Positions 37,963 through 51,000 of a DNA stretch of 64,000 bases are shown here, in pieces (position 1 is the first letter of the stretch; each line of letters begins with the position of its first letter). The position numbers and the translations under genes were made by a program. Below the pieces are notes generated by a model. The model was not told where the DNA came from. It searched no databases and saw only the letters and a program-made list of their open reading frames with translations. The stretch comes from Hermodice carunculata (taxonomy: Eukaryota > Annelida > Polychaeta > Eunicida > Amphinomidae), in contig OZ026619.1 of assembly GCA_964020975.1 (NCBI GenBank), forward strand, positions 8,134,878 through 8,198,877, in the 5' to 3' direction.

Positions 37963-38192
37963 ATGAGGCACTTACATGTACTTATCACTTCACCAGATCG
38001 TCCATACACCATGTTTCCCATACACTACACATTGAAAAATGATTGTCTTAGGTAAACAATGTCAGAGAGGGTCAGGTATACACCAATATAGATGAGGCAC
38101 TTACATGTTCCTATCACTTCAGCAGATGGTCTGTACACAATGTTTCTCAAACACAACACATCAAAAATAGTAGTCCCAGGTAAACAATATCA
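37963..38192. repeat. Diverged 129-bp tandem duplication
   Basis: ATGAGGCACTTACATGT starts at 37963 and again at 38092. Both copies continue through ATCACTTCA-CAGAT and a CACCATGTTTC/CACAATGTTTC block and end with GGTAAACAAT at 38051 and 38179. Confidence 0.8.
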
Positions 38193-38414
38193 AGTGCACA
38201 AATGTGAAGACTGAAAACGTTTTAACAATTTTTATGTAGAATAAACGTACTGACAGCTTTTTGTCCCTAAATCTATAAAGTTGAATCATCTCTAACAATC
38301 AATTGAAGAACAAAATTACTGGAAAGCCATTAGGCCAGAAAAAAGTATAAGACAGTAACTGAACTATCAATATAGAGTATATAATAAGCCTGAAGTATAG
38401 CTAAAACTATCTCT

Positions 38415-38550
38415 CCTTGTACATGCCACGGGATTATTGTACAAGGCTAATGAAATAAAATAGGTTTCAAAAAAGCCAATATTTCCTTGTACATTTTATG
38501 GGGTCATATTTCTAGGATGTTGAAATGAAATATATTTAAAAAGAGTAACT
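38415..38550. repeat. Diverged two-copy repeat of about 70 bp
   Basis: CCTTGTACAT followed by a GGRTYAT-TAATGAAATAAAATA-type stretch occurs at about 38417 and again, more diverged, at about 38486. Confidence 0.5.
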
Positions 38551-40148
38551 CCATTATCAACGAAAAGGGCTTGTCTCTGGAGATTGCCACCATGTACATA
38601 AAAAATAAATATGTTAGCTGGGCTGTCCACTGCACGCCACAAAAAGTTGCCAATACCTGTTGCAGCATCTATCACACCTGTGTGAGACCTTTCAAAGTGA
38701 CCTTTGGATTTCATCAGCTTTGAGCTATCCCAGGGGCAGATATCTTGTGACCAATGTCTCCGATTTGGAGTCCTTAATTCTTTAAAAGGAGCCCTACCGG
38801 TTGGAATTGCTAAGAATCATTCTTACTTCCGATGGGCTTCTCTTTCCAGATGATATGATGTTCACATTGAAAGCTACCCCCTGCAGTATGAGCTACGACT
38901 ATTGTATGATCAATCCATGTAAACGAAAAAAATGTCTTAAACAGGATCGTGCGTTGAACTGAGAAATTGGCCTCCCACGAGTGACAGTAAGCCTATTTAG
39001 CCAATTACCAATCAAGATTTGCAGTAACAGCACCTCGAAATCACAATCACGGAGGCATGAGCTATACCCAAACGATGTCAGCTTGAGACACCCTTATGAG
39101 TGAGAGCTACAAAAGTTGAGCAAATATAATACAACATATGCATTAATTGCCCAGCCCTTCCTCAAAATAGTTTACTTTCTTTATTGTCCACCTTGTGTAA
39201 ACATAAGGTTAAGGGAGGTTAAAAACTTGTCCTCAAAATTATATATCTAGAACAAACAAACATATCCCTTGGCATTTTATTCTTCTACGCTGTACACACC
39301 AGAGATCTATTTTATAACACAGACAATGTAGAACAAAGGAAGCTATGCTTTATTGTACAACACAGGTAAGCATTCAAAGTCTGTGACTCAGGATCAGAAG
39401 CATGTCAATAAGGCAGTAGCATTCAAGCTGAACAGAATAGCCAATGTGTAGGATATTAAATAGTGTGTGCAATGCACAATTGTCATCTTTGAACCAGACA
39501 ACCTGTTCTTTGAACTCCTCAGTGGACCATCCTGTGACTGCATATAGATAGTTTTGTTAAAAGAAATTGTATAGACAATATTTGTTGACACACCACTGGT
39601 ATTGCTCTCTCATGCTATGGATTAACTTTCTGGCGAGCCTATGGAGTACGTTGTCCCACCACTTAAAAAAGTAGTGACTTAAATTGTTGGTCTTCAATAG
39701 CTGACACACAGCCCTTCTTTTAGTACAGATTATATTGTGCTGGCTACACTAGTACTCAATGGGATTACAAGATCTTGTTTGTCATTTGATAGCCCCCACA
39801 CCTTCGCTGACTAAAAGGTTCTTAGCTTCAGCAGCATGCTGCCATGCTACCTTGCATTGTCCTGCATCGGCAGGAAATTCTCGCCAATGGCAGCAGCATG
39901 TGAACAACATTAGGCTCATGCATCTGTGAGATAATTTCTACTATACATGTTTCCATTCATAAGGACAAGGTCTGCCTTCTATTTGCTGAGATGTTCTAGG
40001 AGGTCATGATGCTGCCTTATCTATAGGCACCTGTGGGCTGTACACGGCATGCGTCATGTCTCTCCTTTGGTCCTCTCCACGCATGAATTTGCCTCCTCAT
40101 CCCTAGGCACACAAAAAGCATTATTTCTAGTCATTGGTAAACAAAACT
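38551..40148. other. Gene-free stretch
   Basis: No coding region, RNA gene or repeat boundary recognised. Confidence 0.4.
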
Positions 40149-40163
40149 CCCCCCCCCCCCCCC
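40149..40163. repeat. Poly-C run
   Basis: Fifteen consecutive C. Confidence 0.95.
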
Positions 40164-40194
40164 GATCCAGCCTCTGTTGTATGGACATACTGAC

Positions 40195-40200
<6 letters not shown>

Positions 40201-40279
<79 letters not shown>
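40201..40279. repeat. (CT)n microsatellite
   Basis: A pure TC dinucleotide run. Confidence 0.97.
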
Positions 40280-40283
<4 letters not shown>

Positions 40284-40950
40284 GGAGTATGATATTTGGT
40301 CACTTTTACACCCTGGGCATAGCTGACCCAGCGTCCAGCTGGTGTAACAAGCTAAAACATTTATAGCATAGCTTATTTAATTACGGGTATGCGTTAGGTT
40401 AGCAGTGAACGAATTGTCACGCATAACCTTTGACTCACAGATAAAGTGAAATAACGTGGACATTTTCAAAAAGCTAGCGATCAGAAGCTTCTGTTTATAA
40501 CAATTTTATAATGTTAGCTAATGGCAAAGTTTAAATAACAATTCCACAAATATCATCATAATTTACCGTAACTGTTGATTCAGCTCATTCAATTTTGAAG
40601 ATATGGACCTGAAATTGTGAAGGTAACTCAAGTTTATGCAGCGAATCAAAATAATAATGTCTCAATATTGGTTTGTTTTTTTTTTTTTTTAATTTGGGGC
40701 TGGTTTGTCTTCAGAATCAATTATTAAGAGATTCCCCTTTGATGTGCTTGCATTGCAATTTCAAACATCTGTGTTCCAGTACCCCAACAAATACTATTAT
40801 CCGGGACACCTCTTTTCTCTTGCAGTGTATTCTATAGTTTGAGACACTTTCTACGTAGGCAAAGTTACACATATTTTATCCAAAAACTGGAATCTAACTA
40901 AACCAAGATGAGCTCTACTCATTTTTGAGAAGAGATCCAGGCTAAGTTAC

Positions 40951-41134
40951 ATTTTTTTTTTTTAATTTTCCCTTTACCACTAAAACCGGGTTTTTTTTTT
41001 TTTGTTTTTGTTTTTTTTTTTTTTTTGTTTTTGTTTTTGTTTTTTTTTTTTTGTTTTTGTCTTTTTTTTTTTTTTTTTTGTTTGTTCTGTTTTATTTTTT
41101 GTTTTGTTTTTTGTTTTCTTTTTGTTTTGTTTTT
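40951..41134. repeat. T-rich (T5-11 G)n tract
   Basis: T runs separated by single G or C bases, with an ordinary 40-bp stretch at about 40964-40990. Lys-rich and Phe-rich frames across it are artefacts. Confidence 0.9.
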
Positions 41135-42331
41135 ATGCACGAAACGTTTATCAACGTGACCTAACTGAATGTCTGTATTCCTCCCTGGAGTTGTGCGTAT
41201 ATACTTGCCAGTATGATTCCCTATTCACCTTGGAGGACGTAAGAGAGTTTCATTAAAAAAATGTTTAAAAAAATAATTAAAAACGGCGAAAAAGTACAAG
41301 AATCTACCTCCATCTAAATAAGCGTGTGTGTCAAATCATGTAAAGTGTAAGTATATGGAATATTATGCAGATTACTACCATGTTAACCTCCACATCCCAC
41401 ACAGTCACTGGACACTGGGTATTGTACTTATGAGAACCACTTAAAGATATAATGCTGTGGATGCAATATCAATATTTTGTGGCTTCCGTCATTTATCAGA
41501 TTTGAAAGCACAAGTAAGATACATCTGAAGAGTTGAATAATTGCCATCTGCAAACACATATTTAGCCCTTGAAATACATAGAAATATATAGCTAAAATAT
41601 ACCATCCTAATATGATAATGATTCTACTTATATGGGAATATTTTGATCAATTATGTAAAACATTTATTGATTTAACTGGCAGTTGTAAGGTAATATATAT
41701 TCTTACATTCTCCCTGGTATACAGAAAACACGTGTTGCACTGTACTCGTTGTGTAGAGTTGCCTATAATGAATATTGCACATTGAGACAGCTCTATACCA
41801 CGAGGCGATTGCTGAATGGGATATAGGCTTTTACATGTGGAATATTAAAGGTTCGTCCCCCCTAAGCTGTTGAAGAGCTAATAATATCACATCGATTACT
41901 TAATTTAAGAGTTCAAGAGGATAAGCATACGGCTACAAATATGATGTTCAGATAGGCAACAAGATTTCAATATTGGGTAAAGGACTTGTCCATGAGATGC
42001 CAGATAAATTTTGAATTCCCTCCAGCATCCGCAAGAATTTCCTAAATATTGCACTATAATTAAGCTTTTTTAACCATCACCAACCAGACGATCTGGGTCG
42101 CAATATTGATGAAACCAGTGTATTGATTCCGTTATTGCTGGAGATCTGATGCATACGCAAAACTATGCTCGGGAATACATCGCATGCTTATATGAAACTA
42201 TGGTCGCCAATATATAGTAAAAAAAAAACGTTTCTACCTAAACTATGACCGTGTGGACAAACATTTGGTCACACAACTGCAGCGTGCTAATATAAGAACT
42301 CAATATTATAGTTCGTAAGCAATTTGTTTTC
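41135..42331. other. Gene-free stretch
   Basis: AT-rich with no supported frame. It lies downstream of the minus-strand GPCR and may include transcribed 3' sequence. Confidence 0.35.
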
Positions 42332-42337
42332 TTTATT
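42332..42337 (-). promoter_or_regulatory. Candidate polyadenylation signal of the class A GPCR
   Basis: TTTATT on the plus strand gives AATAAA on the gene's strand, 268 bp beyond the stop codon. Plausible by position only. Confidence 0.35.
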
Positions 42338-42605
42338 ACACTTGTATCTTTGCACCAAATGCACCAACTGAACCTAAAACGTTGACATAAGCGAACATTA
42401 AATATTGTCTCTGCACGGCTGCGGTATCATTACCAAATGGTCGTACGGCGCATAAAATAAAGGTAAATAATCGAGGACTGACCGTAAAGAAAATTAAAGT
42501 TATGTCGTAGCGTTCGATAAGACAGTCGGCTTTGCAAATCTGCAATTTTTTGTAAGTCTACGCCAACATCGATTTGAAGAATTTGAATTATGTCCCAACA
42601 AAAGA

Positions 42606-43937
42606 TTATATATTTTTAATACTCATTTCTATTTTTTCACTGGTCCGAACACTCTTGGATAATGCGTCATCGGATAGCTGTGTATTTTGTTCCCGTAGTT
42701 TGTCGTTCTCACAAAAATAGGTGGGCCAAAATGTCTTCAGAGTCTTCCGGAAAATTGGCATGGAGCTGAAATATATAAAAGGGTTGATAAAGGAGTTCAT
42801 TTGCGTAAGGAATACCCCTATCGTCTGGATAGGACTATTCATTGAGTAATCAAGCACACCAGTGGTGTACCCAAGCATATAACATGTGCTTTCAGACCCA
42901 ATAAAAACAATGAACATCGCCGTTATTATCAATGCAGTTCTGACCAGTTGGGCCGCTGCTCTGTTAAATGTCCCTCCGTGTCTGTTCATTGTGGTACGTT
43001 GCTTCCGAAGTGTCGTAAATATAATTACATAAAGGCACACGAGAATGCCAGCAGGAATGAAGAAGCCCACCAAATACCATATGATACCAAACGCAAAGTA
43101 AAACTTCTTCGTTGCCTGGCCATCGAATGCTAATTCACTTTTACAGGTGTTATTTCTCATACGTGCCTGGAAATATGAAGGTCCATTAAAAATAATGCTA
43201 CCTAAGTATATTAGAGCTAAAGCTACATAAATTTGTCTGTTTGCCATCCTTATATACGCAAATGGCTTGCACACTGCTAAGTAACGGTCTACTGCTATGA
43301 GAACCAGATTGTAAATGGACAAGAAAATTAATCCCCAGTAAAAGCCTTGACTCTGCCAAAAGTGACATACAATGAAATCAAGGACAAAATACCCAGTGTG
43401 CAGTGAAGATGGTTGAACAAGTAAAATAAATGCGATTCCACATACAAGTGAATCCACCAGGCTCTGATGGCGCAGTAAAATCATGATCATTTTGGCGAAT
43501 CCAGCATTACTTTTACCAAATATAACAATCGAGAATGCATTAAAAAAGAATCCAACTGATGTGACTATTATTTGCACTTTGCTGATATCTCTGATCCAAA
43601 TTGGAACACCAATAGTCACGCTCAATAGTAGGCCTTTTGGTATTCCATTTCCTGAACTGGTGTTCAGTTTTGCTGTGTGAGTGGTCGCCAGCATTGGTAA
43701 TTTCGCTTGAATTTCACCGTGCAGAAGCGACGTTGTTACTCCGTCCTCTGTTTTCCTTTCTTCAGGTATCATCACAATGGAAGATATCTTGGTTTCTATA
43801 TAGTCAAACTGGGTTTTGTTGACATGTATCATTAATTTCGTGCTTTGTGTATTCTCATCTGTTCCGTTTAAGCTCTCTGTGGACGAAACTCTGCTGATCA
43901 GAACTAGGGCCATTGCAATCCAGCTGGCTTTTATCAT
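42606..43937 (-). CDS. Orphan class A (rhodopsin-family) GPCR, single exon
   Basis: An uninterrupted 443-codon frame with all landmarks of a rhodopsin-family receptor. It has a signal-peptide-like start (residues 1-19) and an extracellular domain of about 100 residues with sequons at N24, N40 and N92. Seven hydrophobic segments span about 121-390. Key residues are N133 (TM1), D162 (TM2), C191 at the top of TM3 with its partner C265 in loop 2, DRY at 217-219, P295 in TM5, and NPFIY at 385-389. Helix 8 begins F396-R397-K398, with a possible palmitoylation site at C409. It would sit in the plasma membrane and signal through G proteins; the ligand is unknown, and peptide-type receptors are the nearest in style. 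Oddities are the missing CWxP in TM6 (FIVFIGSEST instead) and no Trp in TM4. The ATG is chosen because it starts the signal peptide and lies 4 bp after TGTTTTTAG, a possible acceptor for a 5' UTR intron. The coding part has no intron, as in lineage-expanded receptor families. Confidence 0.93.
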   Translation of the reverse strand: MIKASWIAMALVLISRVSSTESLNGTDENTQSTKLMIHVNKTQFDYIETKISSIVMIPEERKTEDGVTTSLLHGEIQAKLPMLATTHTAKLNTSSGNGIPKGLLLSVTIGVPIWIRDISKVQIIVTSVGFFFNAFSIVIFGKSNAGFAKMIMILLRHQSLVDSLVCGIAFILLVQPSSLHTGYFVLDFIVCHFWQSQGFYWGLIFLSIYNLVLIAVDRYLAVCKPFAYIRMANRQIYVALALIYLGSIIFNGPSYFQARMRNNTCKSELAFDGQATKKFYFAFGIIWYLVGFFIPAGILVCLYVIIFTTLRKQRTTMNRHGGTFNRAAAQLVRTALIITAMFIVFIGSESTCYMLGYTTGVLDYSMNSPIQTIGVFLTQMNSFINPFIYFSSMPIFRKTLKTFWPTYFCENDKLREQNTQLSDDALSKSVRTSEKIEMSIKNI

Positions 43938-46900
43938 CCACCTAAAAACATGCCAACCAGTTAAACAGAATATCTACAATTCACATAATGGTTTAAGTAT
44001 TCTAAAGGGTTGTACAAATACTATCCCGATTAAATCACCGGCCGGCTAAGGTATAAATAAGATCATTTCTTTGATGCATTATTGATAACTACTGTGATAA
44101 CGAGAGTTAATGATACAGGTTGAGGGTCTCTTAGTTCCCGTGACATATTTGGTACAAAATCTTGAGACAGTGTGCAGTCAGATTCTGATCATTGTATGTT
44201 TTGTAAGTTTAACAGTGATACGACTGCTCCGTTCTATGTTCAATACAACGAATAAAATACAAATTTATTATCCCAGTTTATAAACAGATGTCACCTGCAT
44301 GTACACGTCAATTCTAATGAAGCATCAAGTTTGTTTATTGTAAGGATAAAATGTACATTTTTTTCAATTAGAGAGTGCCTTTCTCTATTGTTGCATATTT
44401 CTAAAATATATATTCACAGAGCTGGAAATTCCAATTTTTAATTTTTATATTGATCAACACAGACCATTACTAAATACAATGGAAATGTATTTTTACACTA
44501 TAATAATAATAATAAGACCACTATACCAAATATTACCAGTTATTTAGATAGCCGATAGCCTATAATTTTTTTTGTCAAAATATTCGCAAAAAGTTTCAGA
44601 GTTATGATCGCCCTCAAATATCGCCTACATATATGTGAAACAATGGGTGACCTTAGCAGGATTCCAATTCAATATTCGAAGACAACTATTCAGTCTACTT
44701 GCATGTTTACATGAAACTAATGAGGGTGGAGAGACGGAGATAGGACAAGTGCTTTTGTTAAAGTCGAACATTATATATCTTATTAACTAGTTGAACAGAA
44801 AATACAAAATGTATGTACATACATATCAATTTACACCTTTGGTGGCCTTGTCCAATATTCTACAAGATTTTTCTGCACTCTACCAGTTGACGAAAGAATC
44901 TATTAAAATATAAAAAAAAACCGCCGGTGGAAGAGTAAGTATCACAGAATAAACCATAACGCTTCTGAGAAATATATTATAACGGATGAACTTCATTTGT
45001 GTGGTTACCATACCGTGATTTATGAAACATATTACTCGCAAGCAAACATGTAATACCTTGCACAATAACTACAAAGTTTCACTGCTTTTAAGTTGAGCAC
45101 ACTCAGAATGCAATACACAATGATGACCATGAACCTGTCTTTTATAAATTTTCGTTGATAGTTTGCTCTTCGCAATGTTATAGAAGTGTCAACTTTAGAA
45201 CTGGAGAACAATTAGAGGAAAATTGTTCCTCTTTGAACAGTGCATGTAAGTAATGTTTTGTCAATAGTCAATATTAGGCCTCTGTGGATTTCTACTCGAC
45301 TTCTCTTTGCTGCGTGGGGACAAGTCAGGAGCATGTGAGAACGTGCGATTTAGGGTAGGAAGAAACAAACATTTTGACATCAGTACTTCTAAGCATCGTA
45401 TGAACAAGCCCCACGTACGTGCGCATAGAATGCGTGAAGGCGTTGTACATATTGCGCTTCCATTTACTGATGTCTAAATTGCCCTTAATAAAGTAGCACT
45501 TTCATAAACTGCACTATAATGTTCCGGTCAAAGTTACACCTTGTCTATTGAGAGCTCCAACAAATGAGCATGTTTTGATATCAAGACGTAAATATGCAAA
45601 TGTAATGAATGCGTGGTCACGTGGTCATATGTATTGCTTTGCCTACTTTCCGCTGAGCATTTTTCCTTTGACGAAGTCTGACTGGCTCGCTTTTTTTTTT
45701 TTATTCGCATCGGAAACTTCTTCAGACTTCCAGCCACATGTGGACGTTTTTCATTCATAAAAGGACTAGCAGGACAATGAAAGAACAATGTTAAACATAT
45801 TTATAACTGACCCCACACATTTTTGGCAACACAGCTTGACTCCTAATAGTATAAAGATATCGTTAAAATAGCATATTTAAGAAGTTACCAAAAATATATA
45901 CATAGTTGTATAACTCTGAAACTGTTCAAAAAAATTTGGTAATAAAACCCCTTTAGGTATATACGACCATAGTTTCCCTCTTTAACAATCCTCACTTGTA
46001 GTTTGCTCGGTAATATATCTTTAATTGGTTTAAACGTATTTTATTTCATATAAAATGTGGATCGGGACACAAGCGGTGAACCTTTTATCAATCTCTCTCC
46101 AAGGTTCCACGGTTACATAGTATCAGGAAACCGGTTTTCGTTAATTTCACGACAATAAAGTAGTATAGTACATAATGAAAACGACAAAAAAAAGCAACTT
46201 TTGAAGTAAAAACTGCCAGGGCGGAAATATGTCTGTACTGAATCTGTTTATTGTTAGGATAAATCTTTGTACACTGTTTGATAACTATACATTCCAGTCT
46301 TTCGATTTGTTGAAATCACCAAATAAGATAATCTTTGTGTTTGCAATGATATCTGGTTGAAAAAGGTCCATAACTTTCTGTTAGTAATGTGCTGTAATTA
46401 TTGCAACCAGTTCAAAAATGTTGGACACCTTCCGCGGGTGCTCCGCAGGTACACCTTGACGAAATCTATAAATCCGTATTGAAACAAAAGGTCATTTACA
46501 AGAGAACATTTCAAACTCGTGTATGGTAAATTTCAGCAAGTTTGTCTATCCATCATAATAAAAAGGGACACGTTTTTGTTACAATTTAGTCTATGTTTGA
46601 ATACTTGAAATGTTACAGAGTCCGTTGTATGCTCAAGTTCTGCAGATAAGGATAGAGGGAAGGTAAAAGAATTTACTGCGTTGTTCTGACCTGCAGAATA
46701 TTATGGAAATTACTTTAATATATTTTGTTTTGTGACCACTGGAATCCTGTCTTGCAAATAATCAGAAGGAAACCTTTTGATAACTTTGAAAAAAATATTA
46801 AATTTCTGTTTCTCTCTTCTGTCTTACGTTGTGCTTATTTTTTGTTCTTGGTAAAGTAGCCAGTTACTCGTGGTTTGAGTGTCACTGTTAACAACTCGCG

Positions 46901-47453
46901 CTGCCGAACTTTACCCGGCTTTGTTCGAGCATGCGAGGGAACAATTATGCCACAGAATGTCGTTGTATTCTGGGAGGGGTCTTATAGATACCAAGTACAT
47001 TTCCTCCAGGGATTTTCCACGCAGGGTGGTGTGCTGTCGCGTCCGATCCGAACCGTTGCATGAATGGCCTTATTAAGCAATCATACACGTTTTTACGATG
47101 CGTTGACATGCGCGAAAAAAGTACCCTTATAACCGCACTTCAAAACACGAAACTACGTCAAAGTGTGCAGCAGGCATTAGGATCGTTTTCCACAGCGTCC
47201 ACTCCCTTCTGCCCCGATCCAAAACGCCAATAGTTGCTCTTGCGTTATAGATGAAGGACATGTATTCTTCTATACAGTTTAAGTGCCAATTTGTATTCTC
47301 AAAAATATATATCATAAGCATGGTGTCATGCGAGGAAGTGTCATTAGCCCTGTATCTGAATGACTTGCCAAATATGTTTGCATTGCAATGCTGCCCAGCG
47401 GTTTTGTCAAAAGAATTTTTAAAATTCAATTGCTTATTTTAAAACGAGGATGT
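43938..47453. other. Gene-free stretch of about 3.5 kb
   Basis: It should contain the promoter and any 5' UTR exon of the minus-strand GPCR, but I cannot point to them. Small frames at 45534-45788 (-), 46875-47076 (+) and 47127-47429 (-) match nothing known. Confidence 0.35.
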
Positions 47454-47455
47454 CG

Positions 47456-47535
47456 TTTTTTTTTTTTTTTTTGTTTTTTTTTCTTCTTTTGGTTTTTTTT
47501 TTGTTTGTTTGTTTGTTTGTTTGTTTGTTTGTTTT
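47456..47535. repeat. T-rich run with (TTTG)n
   Basis: A T-homopolymer stretch followed by seven TTTG units. Confidence 0.9.
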
Positions 47536-47768
47536 TGATTTTATTTTGTTTTTGGACTGCATTCATATTCTTTCAAAGAGTTCCTCCTGTATGCAAAAAT
47601 TGATACTATGTGAAAAACGCCGTAGCCGATAGTGTTCTATAGCATTTATATAATTATGTAATTGTGAGATGTCTCTGGGAAAAGTACCTTGAATAACATC
47701 AATTCAGGAGACATTTTCGACAATAAGAGGTTCGTTATAAATATTTTATGGGGGAGAATTAGGTTGGC

Positions 47769-48005
<237 letters not shown>

Positions 48006-51000
48006 TTGTCAACTCCGTATATACTGTAATTGTGTTTTGAATTTTATTGTGCAAATTGAGTTGTGTTGTTTAGGCATAATGCCTAACCATTGTAAATAGG
48101 TACCGCCTATAAAGATTCAGTGTCTGTCATTGCGCAGAATTATACGGAAGTAACCTTTTTCACATGTTTCCATTTCTGTGTATAAAAACGCTATAATTCT
48201 ACTCTTTAAGCACCAAAATGCCACTTCTGGTGTGAAATTATTGTCCACTATCGATCCAGTTAAACTCCTCATGTTTGAACAGTAGTTAATTGCAAGCGCT
48301 AACGAACGTCGCACGGTAGCGATAATTTCATCAGGAGCAACGTTTAGCCGACAAAATATTGGCGGCACTTTCTCTTTCTTTCTTTTACAACACATAGCAG
48401 GTGTCCGTGGACAAAAAAATGTATTTATCTGGAATTTTCCTTGCTTTAAGTTCACTAATTGAACTCTTCAAAATAATTTTACAAGCATTTTGTGATAAGA
48501 GAAGTAAATGAAATTTGAGAACTATAATTTGATGGAAAAGAACGCCCTGATATCCCAGCACCACTCTGTAGATAAGATGGTTGAACGTTGAAGTCGTCGT
48601 TTGTTTCCGTCTCGACCTGGTGTGGTTCCGTCCCTGGAACAGGCAAAACAAATGACGATGTGTTCATTAAATGTAAACTGTTAATAAATGACAAATCAAG
48701 ATTTGTGTTGTAGGTCAAGGACACTTGTCCAAGGACCACCTATTTTTCCTCACTTCAATCTGATGACCTTACTTCATTTAATAGATTCTGTATGGGTTTA
48801 AATGAGCCGGCATCACTTTTATCGTATTTCACAAACTTCAAACAGAAAGAAACATTCCACCGAACATATGTTTTTCTTCCACCCTTATCCCTAAATTCAG
48901 GACTTTCCCCCACAGATGTACCACCAAGCCCAGTGATTTTCTCACCTCCAATGCCCAGAGAAAGCCCCTGTAAGACTACTTAATTGTATAGTTGTAACAT
49001 AGGCACTTGCCACAGAACAAGGTTTATATGGTAAAATAACATTAATATCCGAGCTGAACAAGTTTAAGTGTGGAAGGGAAATGGCCTCTAAACTATAAAT
49101 GAAACTTTCATGAAATGTTAAACTTATAACAATCGGTTAAGACTATTTTAGGGTAGTGAAGCTTGCTTAATCAGTGTAGTGTCTGCCATAACTGAAACAA
49201 TGGAGTTTTTCCCTTTAAACACCACACTTGATTGAAGGGTTGTATCCCACAGAGCCATATGCTGTGGCATCATGTTACCATGCTGCCAAAGTGTACTCAT
49301 TTATTAAAGGTTTTACAAACTACTCTGGTGAATTACCCCATAGGTATCAGAAACCAACTGACACCTGTGCTTGTGTGGGGGTCAGTACACAGATACTGCA
49401 TGAGGGTCTCAATAATTTTGCCTGTAAAACGTTTCTAATATCTTCAAATTGAAAATGCCTGGTACATTACCGATATTGACAGCATACTAATCAGAATGTT
49501 TTAATTTTTCAAATTTATTCTGAAAAGTAGTACTTTTAACGTGCATTACCCTACGCCCACAATTGTCCACCGCGCGATGCCCTCTCCAGTCAGCTGGAGG
49601 TGAAAATTTCTATGCATTCCTGGTTCTGTGAAACGAGTCAATTATAGCCTTCTAAAAGCATAGCTGTTTACGCGTTTAGAAAAATCAAGCCTTGTACCCA
49701 ATGTGAATACAGTAATAAATAAAAATGTAGCACAACTGCGAAAAATACAATATATCACCAACACTGGTTGCAAAGTCGCCATTGTAGCAAGTTGCAAGAG
49801 GCGACAGACACAATACTAATTCTTAGTTTCAATCCCGTTAACTTTGTTTTCGTCGTATCCGAATGTGTTCTTTCACAATACGCATACTTTGTTGGGCATT
49901 AACGCGTGAGACAGCAGAAGTCTTTGATTCCAACAAATTTACTGCAAAATGTACATGTATATTAAGCATCGATTTTTTGGGATGGATCTATATTCTGCCA
50001 GTGATCAGTTCTATTAAATTACGTAGGCTCAAAAAACCCAGCAGCACATTGTGTAGTATCTTTGAACAACAAAAATGTCTTGATATTATACATGCGTCTT
50101 GTAGTTTGAAAACAAAAAGAGACTATTAATATCGATGTTAAATTCGTCCAGTCAATACACCTTTATTTTTTTAAAGTTTTCAATTAATGTTTAATGCTTT
50201 TGAGTTCCCTTGACAAAACTGGATTGATAATTTAATCATGAAATACTATTCATTTTCGTTTCATGATACTTTTTCAGATTTAACGCATATTAAATGAAAT
50301 ATACACTTTTGAAAAAGTCAACTACGAATGCAGTTATTTCCTATAAACCTATAACTTTGTGTGTTGACGGAAGCACTGGACGCTTCTTTTTTAATGACAT
50401 TTTGTCAAGAAGGGATCGGTCTCATATATTTTGAAAGACAGATGGCTGAAATGATGTTTGCGGTGTTTTTAGCCATCCACTATCCAACAAAACTATGCGT
50501 CTTAATGATTTATTCTCGAGGCATTACCAGCGATCCAAATGCTATGCCTGCCATTATAGGCCCATTTACAGAAACAAGGGTGGCTTCAGCGTCATATTTG
50601 TAAGTTGGATAGCCATATGTAAGCCTCAAAACAACGGATAAGTCAATACCATTAGTGTGACAGCTGGTTTCTCGATAACAATGAATAAACAAATCCGATG
50701 CCCCACACAGGAGCTTCACACATCCAGCTCAGAAATTATTAATCCCACAGCATGAGCCTTTTCCATTCAATTGTCTTAGTTTCCTCGGTATCAAAGGAAT
50801 ACATTTCTTTTTATTCAGCTACCTCGACCAATTTCATACAAAACAAGTAAATTCAGCAAAGCTGGGTTGAGGATAACGGGGAATCTATGTACATGTTTGA
50901 ATGTAAGACATCAATAAATTTACCCGCCAATGAGTATAGTAACGTATGGGGCTTGACACTTTTCAACTGAAATTCCACACTGGCGCCTAGACTTATTGCT

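Noticed and set aside
42336-42545. 69-codon frame downstream of the class A GPCR as a separate gene
   Set aside because: It lies in the likely 3' UTR, matches nothing and ends at the candidate AATAAA.
42948-43822. Plus-strand ORFs of about 60 codons
   Set aside because: Opposite-strand shadows of the class A GPCR.
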